From: Alphaproteobacteria bacterium
Lineage (GTDB): Bacteria; Pseudomonadota; Alphaproteobacteria; Acetobacterales; Acetobacteraceae
NCBI GenBank assembly: GCA_026225015.1
Contig: JAMFRY010000122.1
Coordinates: 1-12,181, forward strand
Direction: 5' to 3'
DNA length: 12,181 bases
A program made the position numbers and the translations under genes. Positions 1 through 6,140 of this stretch are shown one piece after another. Positions within the stretch are counted from its first letter, which is position 1. Each line of letters begins with the position of its first letter. The notes beneath the pieces are model-generated. The model was given only the letters and a program-made list of their open reading frames with translations. It was not told where the DNA came from and did no database searches.

Positions 1-47
1 CGCGGTGCCGTGTCCTACAGGCTGTCTACTAGTTGAGGGGGTTCGCA

Positions 48-527
48 ATGAACGCACTTGCCCGACTGGGGATGGTCTCGGAGACTCCGAGCGAAAACCA
101 GACGACGACGGCGGTCTCCGTCGAATTTGTTTCGGCCAATGAAGCCGAGGTGGCTAAGGATTACTTCGTCGAGCGTGACGGGCAGAAATTCGCCGGCATG
201 CACCTGCTGATCGATCTATGGGGCGCATCCAACCTGGACAGCCCGGAACTGATCGACAAAACGCTGTGCGAAGGCGCGCTGGCGTCGGGGGCTACTATCC
301 TGCACAGCCATTTCCACCACTTCACGCCCAATGGCGGCGTGTCTGGCGTGGTCGTGCTGGCGGAGAGCCATATCTCCATCCATACTTGGCCGGAACGCGA
401 CTTCGCGGCGCTGGACGTGTTCATGTGCGGCGAGTGCGACCCGTATAAGGTGGTGCCCTTCCTGCAAGCCGCCTTTAGCCCGGCTTCGATCGATCTGGAC
501 GAGCAACGGCGCGGGATTATCACTTAA
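48..527 (+). CDS. speD: S-adenosylmethionine decarboxylase proenzyme, pyruvoyl-dependent
   Basis: Decarboxylates S-adenosylmethionine to give the aminopropyl donor for spermidine synthesis. The 159-residue protein matches the short bacterial (Bacillus/Thermotoga-type) class, whose proenzyme cuts itself to form a pyruvoyl group. The cleavage motif AESHISIHTWPE is at residues 105-116. Ser107 would become the pyruvoyl group. His112 and Cys127 keep the +5 and +20 spacing of the family's processing and proton-donor residues, so the enzyme looks intact. I chose ATG 48 because GAGGGGG (35-41) lies 6 nt upstream; a TTG at 33 in the same frame falls before this ribosome site and is unlikely. The N-terminal ~25 residues precede the conserved core and look variable. 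speE, which uses its product, follows 174 nt downstream on the same strand. Confidence in function is high. Confidence 0.95.
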   Translation: MNALARLGMVSETPSENQTTTAVSVEFVSANEAEVAKDYFVERDGQKFAGMHLLIDLWGASNLDSPELIDKTLCEGALASGATILHSHFHHFTPNGGVSGVVVLAESHISIHTWPERDFAALDVFMCGECDPYKVVPFLQAAFSPASIDLDEQRRGIIT

Positions 528-528
528 T

Positions 529-682
529 AGGCAAGCGCTTCTTTTTCTGAAGAAAAAGAAGCAAAAAGACTTTTTATAGTTTGATGTGGGGCATTGGCGC
601 GTTCAATGCCCCACATCAAACAAATAGAAGTTTTTTGGTTCGCAGGCGGCGAGCCTTTTTTTCAAAAAAGAAGTGCTTGCCT
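529..682. repeat. Intergenic imperfect palindrome with three nested hairpins
   Basis: The whole speD-speE spacer is one inverted repeat. The outer arms AGGCAAGC (529-536) and GCTTGCCT (675-682) match perfectly. The centre is a perfect 18-bp stem, GTTTGATGTGGGGCATTG (579-596) with its complement at 604-621 around a 7-nt loop. The left arm also holds a perfect 12-bp hairpin (537-548 with 551-562, 2-nt gap), and the right arm holds CTTTTTTTC/AAAAAAG. The arms differ mainly by a GC-rich stretch (about 642-655) found only in the right arm. This has the look of a palindromic intergenic repeat or MITE-like element. From memory, similar CTTCTTTTTTGAAAAAAAG motifs are common between genes in acetic-acid bacteria, but I could not check this. 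It contains no credible coding sequence. Confidence 0.8.
637..662 (+). terminator. Terminator-like hairpin upstream of speE
   Basis: GGTTCGC (637-643) pairs with GCGAGCC (649-655), seven pairs with one G-U, around the 5-nt loop AGGCG. Seven T residues (656-662) follow directly, which is the form of an intrinsic terminator on the plus strand. It ends 39 nt before the speE start codon and I see no strong promoter between them. It may therefore act as a partial terminator or attenuator that sets speE below speD. It could also be an accidental product of the larger palindrome. Confidence 0.45.
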
Positions 683-701
683 TCATCTTCGGAGTATTCC
701 T

Positions 702-1568
702 ATGACCGAGACCTGGTTGAACGAGACTCTTTATCCCAATTGGGGCCAGCGCTTTCTTTTCACGCGGCAACTCGCGCGCGTGAAAAGTCCATTTCAGGAT
801 ATTGCGATCTTCGAAACCGAGAGTCATGGCCGGGTGCTTACGCTCGACGGAATCGTGCAGATTACCGAGCATGATGAATTTGTTTACCAGGAGATGCTCA
901 CCCATGTTCCGCTGCTGGCGCATGGCGATGCCAAAAATGTGCTGATCATCGGCGCTGGCGATGGTGGCGTGTTGAAGCATGTGTTGATGCATAGCAACGT
1001 GAAACATGCATTGATGGCGGAGATCGACGGCGAGGTTATTCGGCTGTCGAAGGAATTCCTGCCGGGCATCGGCGGCGATGCCTGGAACGATCCGCGCGCG
1101 CAGGTGCTGGTGGGTGATGGCATCGACTATGTTAAGAAGGCGGCGGATGCCAGCTATGACGTCATCATCGTCGATTCCACCGATCCGATCGGCGTGGGCG
1201 AGGTGCTGTTCACCGATGAATTCTACGAAAATGCGGCCCGCATTCTCTCGCCGCGCGGCGTCATCGTCAATCAATGTGGCGTGCCCTTCATGCAGGCCGA
1301 TGAGCTGCATGAAACCTCGCTGCGGCGGGCGAAGTTTTTTCCGCATGTCACGGCCTATGTTGCCGCGGTCCCCACCTATGTGGGCGGCTTCATGACGCTG
1401 GGCTGGGCGGCCAAGGACGCAACGCTCACGGCCTTGCCGGCGGCCACCATCGCCAGCCGCGCCGAGGCCGCCGGCATTGCCGGGTTGAGCCAATACTGGA
1501 CGCCGGAAATCCACGCCGCTTCTTTTTTTCTCCCGCCTTATATCGCCAAGCATCTGCCCCCTGCGTAG
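702..1568 (+). CDS. speE: Polyamine aminopropyltransferase (spermidine synthase)
   Basis: Transfers the aminopropyl group from decarboxylated AdoMet to putrescine, giving spermidine and methylthioadenosine. The product is 288 residues, the usual bacterial SpeE length. The N-terminal beta domain carries the LTLDGIVQ and YQEMLTH (62-68) signatures. The Rossmann domain has the nucleotide loop IGAGDGG (83-89; the usual GGGDGG with one Ala), the acidic E107-x-D109, GDG (138-140) and the catalytic VDSTDPIG segment with Asp158 and Asp161. I chose ATG 702 because GGAG (691-694) lies 7 nt upstream and the protein begins with the family's WLNETLYPNWGQ start. The frame stays open back to 594, but that start sits in the hairpin loop region of the intergenic repeat and would encode a non-conserved extension. 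It shares a strand and pathway with speD; the spacer palindrome may uncouple their expression. Confidence 0.95.
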   Translation: MTETWLNETLYPNWGQRFLFTRQLARVKSPFQDIAIFETESHGRVLTLDGIVQITEHDEFVYQEMLTHVPLLAHGDAKNVLIIGAGDGGVLKHVLMHSNVKHALMAEIDGEVIRLSKEFLPGIGGDAWNDPRAQVLVGDGIDYVKKAADASYDVIIVDSTDPIGVGEVLFTDEFYENAARILSPRGVIVNQCGVPFMQADELHETSLRRAKFFPHVTAYVAAVPTYVGGFMTLGWAAKDATLTALPAATIASRAEAAGIAGLSQYWTPEIHAASFFLPPYIAKHLPPA

Positions 1569-1571
1569 GAT

Positions 1572-1606
1572 GGGCAGAGCGCGAAGGCCATCGATGCGCT
1601 CTCCCC
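1572..1606. terminator. Possible shared hairpin between convergent speE and glycosyltransferase genes
   Basis: AGAGCGC (1576-1582) pairs with GCGCTCT (1596-1602). An outer GGG/CCC clamp (1572-1574 with 1604-1606) follows after one C-C mismatch, giving a ten-pair stem around a 13-nt loop. It fills the short gap between the speE stop and the stop of the oppositely oriented glycosyltransferase gene, where a bidirectional terminator is expected. There is no T tract on either side, so its strength as a terminator is doubtful. Confidence 0.4.
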
Positions 1607-1607
1607 G

Positions 1608-2552
1608 TCAGTAAGTTAGAAACCAAAGCCGGAATAACAACGTCTCTAACGCCGTGGCGCGGGTGAACGAGCGGCAGCGCAAAGCAGAAATCCGCCCGGT
1701 CAGACCGCCGGTGATGCCATTTCGGATCGATTGCAAATCCAAAACGGCAAGCGGGTGCAGCAAATCGCGGTACTCATGCAGCCGCTCAATATGCCGGCGC
1801 ATCATGGTCATATAGACTCGCGGTCCGCGTTGCAGTGCCGCCATCGCCCGGCTCGCCGTTCGAACCTGGGAGCCGATCATGTTTTGCGCGTGCTGCCGGT
1901 ACAAGGTTGCAGGCACTTTATCGTAGATCACCGTACCGCCGCAGGCCGATACGACGAGATAGCTCCACCAGTCATGGGTCGATTCTTCCGGTAGCGGAAT
2001 GGTGCATACCAGCCGCGCTGCCGCCTGGTTCATCACAATCGTATTGCCGGTGGCGATATTTTGGGTGAGGCTGGCGGGAAAGCCAGGCCGGCCCTTGAAC
2101 TTCATCGAAGGCGTGGGATGATTGAAATTTTCGTCCGTCAGGATTTGCCGGGCACAGTAAAGCGCCGGCGCGTTGCCCGCATTTTCTAAAAGCCGCAGGC
2201 TGCGGTGCAGTTTTTCCGGCAGCCAGTGGTCATCCTGGTCGGCAAATGCGATAAAGGCGGCAGTCTGGTTTTCCTTGAGCAGCTTTGCGAAGCTGGCGGC
2301 GGCGCCGATATGCTCACCGGAAGATTCCGATTTCACACAGCGCTCACGCCCAGCCCGGCGCGCAAATTCGGCCATGACGGCGCAGGTCGCGTCGGTTGAT
2401 CCGTCATCCCGCCAGGCAAGGCGCCAAACCACATCCTGCTGTTGCAGGAAGCTGTCGAGCTGGTGTTCGAGATACGCCGCGCCGTTATACGTAGAAAGCA
2501 GGATGGTGACGTAGGGCCGCCCTGGCGAGCGTTGCACTGGTCGGTGGCGCAT
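1608..2552 (-). CDS. Family 2 glycosyltransferase, rhamnosyltransferase-like
   Basis: Predicted cytoplasmic GT-A glycosyltransferase that adds a sugar, plausibly rhamnose from dTDP-rhamnose, to a growing surface polysaccharide. With ATG 2552 it has 314 residues. The GT2 landmarks are in order: TILLSTYNG (16-24), the nucleotide-binding DDGSTD (49-54), the metal-binding FADQDD segment (103-108) followed by HWLPEKL, then a GNTIVMN segment and HDWWSYLVVSACGG with a downstream YRQH motif. These match the subgroup often named rhamnosyltransferase or RfbF-like. The start is uncertain. ATG 2621 would overlap rfbD by 26 nt, but the extra 23 codons use rare-looking codons and lie outside the domain; neither ATG has a clear ribosome site. 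It is the last gene of the rfbBACD operon, 43 nt after the rfbD stop. The acceptor and exact donor cannot be read from sequence. Confidence 0.88.
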   Translation of the reverse strand: MRHRPVQRSPGRPYVTILLSTYNGAAYLEHQLDSFLQQQDVVWRLAWRDDGSTDATCAVMAEFARRAGRERCVKSESSGEHIGAAASFAKLLKENQTAAFIAFADQDDHWLPEKLHRSLRLLENAGNAPALYCARQILTDENFNHPTPSMKFKGRPGFPASLTQNIATGNTIVMNQAAARLVCTIPLPEESTHDWWSYLVVSACGGTVIYDKVPATLYRQHAQNMIGSQVRTASRAMAALQRGPRVYMTMMRRHIERLHEYRDLLHPLAVLDLQSIRNGITGGLTGRISALRCRSFTRATALETLLFRLWFLTY

Positions 2553-2595
2553 TTCGGGCTGGGGTATCGCCAGGACGGGCAATTGTTCGGATTGT

Positions 2596-3519
2596 TCAGT
2601 GCAATCGCTCAATGACCCCATCCATCTGCAGAAGTTCTTCCACGATCCCCGGCAATGTGCGCCGCCAATGCGGCAGCCGCCACGCGAACACCGCTTCCAG
2701 CTTGGTGCTATCCAGCCGACTATCCTGCGGCCGCTTTGCGGGCGTTGGCCAGTCGGCGGTGGCAATGGCGGCTATCTCGGGAGGTGCGAGGCCGAACGGC
2801 GCAGCGGCCTCGAAAATCGCCGTGGCAAAGCCATGCCAACTGGTGTCCCCGGCGCCGGTCGCATGGAAAACGCCGCGATGCTCCTCACGCCATCCGGATC
2901 GCAGCCATGCAACGATATGCAGGATGGTCGCCGCCAGGTCCGAAGCGGCGGTGGGCGTGCCAAGCTGGTCGCTGACCACCCTTAAACTTCTGGTTTTGCG
3001 GGCCGCGCTTAGCATGGTGCGGGCGAAGTTTTTGCCATGTGCCCCGTAAACCCAGGAGGTTCGTAAAATAATCGCCTTCGCGCCGCTGGCCAGGATCGCT
3101 TGCTCACCGGCCTGCTTGGTGGCGCCGTAAACCCCGCTTGGATTGGGCGCATCCTGCTCCGTATAAGGCGCGCCCTTGCGGCCATCGAAGACATAATCGG
3201 TCGAGACGTGAATGATCGGAATGTCGAGCTCCGCGCATAACGCCGCCAGATGCGCCGGCCCGGTATGATTGGCGCGCTCCGCCGCTGCCCTGTTTTCCTC
3301 CGCCGCGTCAACGGCCGTATAGGCGGCCGCGTTGATCACCATCCAGGGTTTTACTGCGGCCAGGCAGTTGGCCAGGGTCTCCGGCCGGTCGAAATCGAAT
3401 TGCGGACGGCTGACCGCCTCAAAAGCAACGTCTTGCGTCGCCGCCAGTTTGGACAGCGCATGGCCCAATTGGCCGGATCCGCCGGTAATCAGAACCGGCG
3501 CGCTTAAATTTGAAACCAT
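2596..3519 (-). CDS. rfbD: dTDP-4-dehydrorhamnose reductase
   Basis: Last step of dTDP-L-rhamnose synthesis: NAD(P)H-dependent reduction of dTDP-4-keto-L-rhamnose. The product is 307 residues, slightly longer than typical RmlD. It is a short-chain dehydrogenase-fold enzyme with the dinucleotide loop GGSGQLG (13-19), NAAAYTAVDAAE (63-74), STDYVFDG (106-113) and the catalytic Tyr131-x3-Lys135 in YGATK. ATG 3519 is preferred because the conserved strand starts 8 residues later; the frame is open upstream to 3594 only as a shadow of rfbC. This start lies 16 nt inside the 3' end of rfbC, which suggests translational coupling. No strong ribosome site is visible. It is also called rmlD. Confidence 0.94.
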   Translation of the reverse strand: MVSNLSAPVLITGGSGQLGHALSKLAATQDVAFEAVSRPQFDFDRPETLANCLAAVKPWMVINAAAYTAVDAAEENRAAAERANHTGPAHLAALCAELDIPIIHVSTDYVFDGRKGAPYTEQDAPNPSGVYGATKQAGEQAILASGAKAIILRTSWVYGAHGKNFARTMLSAARKTRSLRVVSDQLGTPTAASDLAATILHIVAWLRSGWREEHRGVFHATGAGDTSWHGFATAIFEAAAPFGLAPPEIAAIATADWPTPAKRPQDSRLDSTKLEAVFAWRLPHWRRTLPGIVEELLQMDGVIERLH

Positions 3520-4061
3520 GGATCGCAGTCGCGCAATTGCGGGAGAACCTGGTCCTTCTCCGAGAGCAGCGCGTTTTCCGGCTGCACCGGCCATGGAATT
3601 GCGAGCGTGGGATCATCCCAGCGGACCCCCCGCTCGGCCTGCCTGTCATACGGGGCGGTCACCTTGTAGCTCACTTCGGTATTCGGCTCGAGCGTGCAGA
3701 ACCCGTGCAGAAACCCCGGCGGGATCCAAAGCTGCTGCCAGTTTTCCGCGCTCAAGGTCACTGCGACATGGTGGCCAAAGCTGGGTGAGCCATGCCTGAT
3801 ATCCACCGCCACATCCAGGAGAGCGCCGCGCACCGCCCGCACCAGCTTACCCTGCGCGTAGGGGGCAAGCTGGCAATGCAAGCCGCGGATCGTCCCGGTG
3901 CTGACCGAGAGGCTATGGTTGTCCTGCACGAAACGCTGCTGGAATCCGAGGGCAGACAGACTCTGCTCATTCCAGGTTTCCGAGAAGAACCCGCGATCGT
4001 CGCTGAATCGGCGTGGCGTGATCAGGAGGACTTCCGGAATCGCCAGCTTTTTAATGTTCAC
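3504..4061 (-). CDS. rfbC: dTDP-4-dehydrorhamnose 3,5-epimerase
   Basis: Third step of the pathway: epimerises dTDP-4-keto-6-deoxy-glucose at C3 and C5. The product is 185 residues, the normal RmlC size, with the cupin core. Visible signatures are DDRGFFSETWN (21-31), FVQDNHS (44-50), GTIRGLHCQ (56-64) with the probable catalytic His62, WIPPGFLHGFCTLEP and YKVTAPYDRQAERGVRWDDP. The start is GTG at 4061-4059, which overlaps the rfbA TGA in a GTGA quartet, so translation is likely coupled. A weak purine run GGGG lies about 12 nt upstream. An upstream ATG was not needed, since MNIKKLAIPEVLLI is the normal beginning of the family. It is also called rmlC. Confidence 0.95.
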   Translation of the reverse strand: MNIKKLAIPEVLLITPRRFSDDRGFFSETWNEQSLSALGFQQRFVQDNHSLSVSTGTIRGLHCQLAPYAQGKLVRAVRGALLDVAVDIRHGSPSFGHHVAVTLSAENWQQLWIPPGFLHGFCTLEPNTEVSYKVTAPYDRQAERGVRWDDPTLAIPWPVQPENALLSEKDQVLPQLRDCDPWFQI

Positions 4062-4954
4062 GCGCGATCAACCCCGGCGATTTCCGCCTTGGCAATTTCG
4101 GCTAAAATCTGCCCAAGCTCGGTTTTGCCGATTGACTTTGCGCGTTCATGCAACATATCGGCATCGATATAGCCCATCCGAAACGCCACCTCCTCCGGGC
4201 AGCCCACCAACTGGCCCTGCCTTGACTGGATGGTCTGCACAAAAGTTGCGGCCTGCAGCAGGGAATCCGGCGTGCCGGCATCCAGCCAGGCGGTGCCGCG
4301 GCCCAGCCGCTCCACATGCAGCGTTCCCTCTTCCAAATAGAGCTGGTTGAGATCGGTGATTTCCAGTTCGCCGCGCTCGGAGGGCCGGATGGTCTTCGCC
4401 AGATGGCAAACCCGCTCATCGTAGAAATACAGCCCGGTCACCGCCCAGCTCGATTCCGGTCGTACCGGCTTTTCCACAATCCGCACCGCTTTGCCGTCAA
4501 CGTCAAAGGATACTACTCCGTAACGCTGCGGGTCGCGCACCTGGTAGGCGAATACAGTGGCGCCTTCCGGCCGCGCGGCCGCGGCGCGCAGCAATGTCGA
4601 GAGATGATCGCCATGGATCAGATTATCGCCGAGCACCAGTGCACAGGGCTCGCCATCGATCCATTCCTCGCCGATCACAAAAGCCTGCGCCAGCCCTTCG
4701 GGTCTCGGTTGCTGGGCGTAGGAGATGCGCACACCCAAATGCGAACCATCATGAAAAAGCCGCTGAAATTGCGGCAGGTCGGCGGGTGTCGAGATGATCA
4801 GCACCTCGCGGATGCCCGCCAGCAGCAGGGTTGATAGCGGGTAGTAGATCATCGGTTTGTCGAATACCGGCAAAAGCTGCTTCGAGACCGCAAGCGTCGC
4901 GGGATGCAGCCGGCTGCCGGTGCCACCGGCCAGAATGATGCCTTTGCGGATCAT
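4058..4954 (-). CDS. rfbA: Glucose-1-phosphate thymidylyltransferase
   Basis: First step of the pathway: makes dTDP-glucose from dTTP and glucose-1-phosphate. The product is 298 residues, the normal RmlA length. The nucleotide-binding signature LAGGTGSRLHPAT is at 8-20, followed by SKQLLPVFDKPMIYYPLSTL (24-43), the metal-binding Asp110 in LGDN, VEKP, and RGELEITDLNQLYLEEG followed by LGRGTAWLDAGT. The usual DNIFYG segment reads DNLIHG here, a modest variation. The start is ATG 4954, which overlaps the rfbB stop as ATGA and has GAGG a few bases upstream. The open frame extends to 5020 but those codons lie inside rfbB. It is also called rmlA. Confidence 0.95.
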   Translation of the reverse strand: MIRKGIILAGGTGSRLHPATLAVSKQLLPVFDKPMIYYPLSTLLLAGIREVLIISTPADLPQFQRLFHDGSHLGVRISYAQQPRPEGLAQAFVIGEEWIDGEPCALVLGDNLIHGDHLSTLLRAAAARPEGATVFAYQVRDPQRYGVVSFDVDGKAVRIVEKPVRPESSWAVTGLYFYDERVCHLAKTIRPSERGELEITDLNQLYLEEGTLHVERLGRGTAWLDAGTPDSLLQAATFVQTIQSRQGQLVGCPEEVAFRMGYIDADMLHERAKSIGKTELGQILAEIAKAEIAGVDRA

Positions 4955-6018
4955 GCTGCCTCGCCCACAGGCTGGCCCAGGCGCTGGCCCTGGTATTTGC
5001 TGGCCCGTATCGTCTCCCACCAGTCCCGGTGGTTCAGGTACCAGTCGATGGTCGCCTCCAACCCGCGCTCAAAATCATGCGCGGCGCGCCAGGCAAGCGC
5101 CCGCTCCGCCGCGCCGGGATCTATTTCGTATCGCCGATCATGTCCCGGCCGGTCCTTGACGAAGCTGATCAGCCGTTCGCGCGACCCGTTTGGGCTCGGC
5201 AGTCTGCGGTCCAGGATCGCGCAGATGGCCTGCACAACCTCGATATTGCGCCGCGGCTGCCTTGCGCCGATGCAATAGGTGGCGCCGGGCTCGCCCTGCT
5301 CGGCCACCAGCAGCAATGCTTCGGCGTGGTCCTCCACGAACAGCCAGTCCCGGATATGCTGGCCATCGCCGTAAACCGGCAAGGGCTTTTCCTCGATCGC
5401 GTTCAACAGCACCAGTGGAATGAACTTCTCGGGAAACTGCCAAGGACCGTAATTATTGCTGGTGTTCGAGATGATGACCGGCAGTCCATAACTATGGCCC
5501 CAGGCCCGAACCAGCTGGTCGGAGGCTGCCTTGCTGGCCGAATAGGGGTTGCGCGGATCATAGCGCGTGGTTTCGTTGAACGGCGCGTCGCCGGGTTCCA
5601 GCGCACCAAATACCTCATCGGTCGAAATGTGGTGGAACCGGAATCTCCCTCGCCTTTCCGCCGGGAGTGTATCGAAGTATTCCCTTGCCGCCTCCAGCAG
5701 CGCAAATGTGCCGATAATATTCGTCTGCAGGAAGGCGGCTGGCCCGTCGAGCGACCTGTCAACATGCGTTTCCGCCGCCAGATGCATCACCGCATCGGGT
5801 TGGAAGCGCTGGAAACAGCCACGTACCACATCCGAATCGGCAATATCGGCCTGTACCAACTGGTGCCGCTCATGATGCGTCGCACCGTCCAGGGCGGCCT
5901 GCGATGCCGCGTATGTCATCTTGTCGATATTCAGGATTTCATGGCCGGTTGAAGCGATCGCCCCGCGGATGACCGCGGAACCGATGAACCCGCAACCCCC
6001 GGTCAGCAATATTTTCAT
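4951..6018 (-). CDS. rfbB: dTDP-glucose 4,6-dehydratase
   Basis: Second step of the pathway: NAD-dependent oxidation and dehydration of dTDP-glucose to dTDP-4-keto-6-deoxy-glucose. The product is 355 residues, as usual for RmlB. The NAD loop TGGCGFIG is at 6-13, AAETHVDRS at 81-89, the catalytic STDEVFG at 132-138 with Thr133-Asp134-Glu135 in the same numbering as the E. coli enzyme, and Tyr159-x3-Lys163 in YSASK. Later family segments include SNNYGPWQFPEKFIPL, YGDGQHIRDWLFVEDH and DRPGHDRRYEID. ATG 6018 is chosen because GGGAGT (6030-6025) lies 6 nt upstream and MKILLTGG is the family N terminus; the frame runs on to 6069 without conservation. It is the first gene of the operon, and a candidate promoter lies upstream. 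It is also called rmlB. Confidence 0.95.
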   Translation of the reverse strand: MKILLTGGCGFIGSAVIRGAIASTGHEILNIDKMTYAASQAALDGATHHERHQLVQADIADSDVVRGCFQRFQPDAVMHLAAETHVDRSLDGPAAFLQTNIIGTFALLEAAREYFDTLPAERRGRFRFHHISTDEVFGALEPGDAPFNETTRYDPRNPYSASKAASDQLVRAWGHSYGLPVIISNTSNNYGPWQFPEKFIPLVLLNAIEEKPLPVYGDGQHIRDWLFVEDHAEALLLVAEQGEPGATYCIGARQPRRNIEVVQAICAILDRRLPSPNGSRERLISFVKDRPGHDRRYEIDPGAAERALAWRAAHDFERGLEATIDWYLNHRDWWETIRASKYQGQRLGQPVGEAA

Positions 6019-6050
6019 CCATCGACTCCCATCACGGCCGGTCGGGGCAC

Positions 6051-6079
6051 AGTGTATCCAACTCGTCACCTCCCCGCAA
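6051..6079 (-). promoter_or_regulatory. Candidate sigma-70-type promoter for the rfb operon
   Basis: On the minus strand TTGCGG (6079-6074) and TACACT (6056-6051) are separated by exactly 17 nt. They match the -35 and -10 consensus at 3 and 4 of 6 positions. Transcription would start near 6044, leaving a short leader before the GGGAGT ribosome site of rfbB. This is the only promoter-like pair I found in the gap upstream of rfbB. Matches this weak also occur by chance in GC-rich DNA. Confidence 0.4.
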
Positions 6080-6093
6080 TGAGCAACCGCGCG

Positions 6094-6113
6094 AAAAAAT
6101 CAACTTTCAGTTG
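6094..6113 (-). terminator. Weak intrinsic terminator after emrB
   Basis: On the minus strand CAACT-GAA-AGTTG (6113-6101) forms a five-pair hairpin, followed by ATTTTTT (6100-6094). A competing 7-bp arm pair, AATCAAC/GTTGATT, overlaps it. It lies about 28 nt past the emrB stop and before the rfb promoter, the right place to separate the two operons. The stem is short and AT-rich, so termination may be leaky. Confidence 0.45.
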
Positions 6114-6140
6114 TGTTGATTACAACGTAAAGATGTTCCC

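Noticed and set aside
594..701. Upstream in-frame extension of speE from the ATG at 594
   Set aside because: It begins within the 18-bp intergenic hairpin, lacks a ribosome site and encodes a non-conserved peptide; ATG 702 has GGAG 7 nt upstream and starts at the family's normal N terminus.
603..1553. Long open frame on the minus strand opposite speE (316 codons)
   Set aside because: It mirrors the codon-position bias of speE, shows no recognisable domain and covers the intergenic hairpin; it is a shadow of a GC-rich gene.
5029..5952. Long open frame on the plus strand opposite rfbB (307 codons)
   Set aside because: rfbB on the other strand has complete motifs and a ribosome site; this frame has no domain and basic, low-complexity content typical of antisense shadows.
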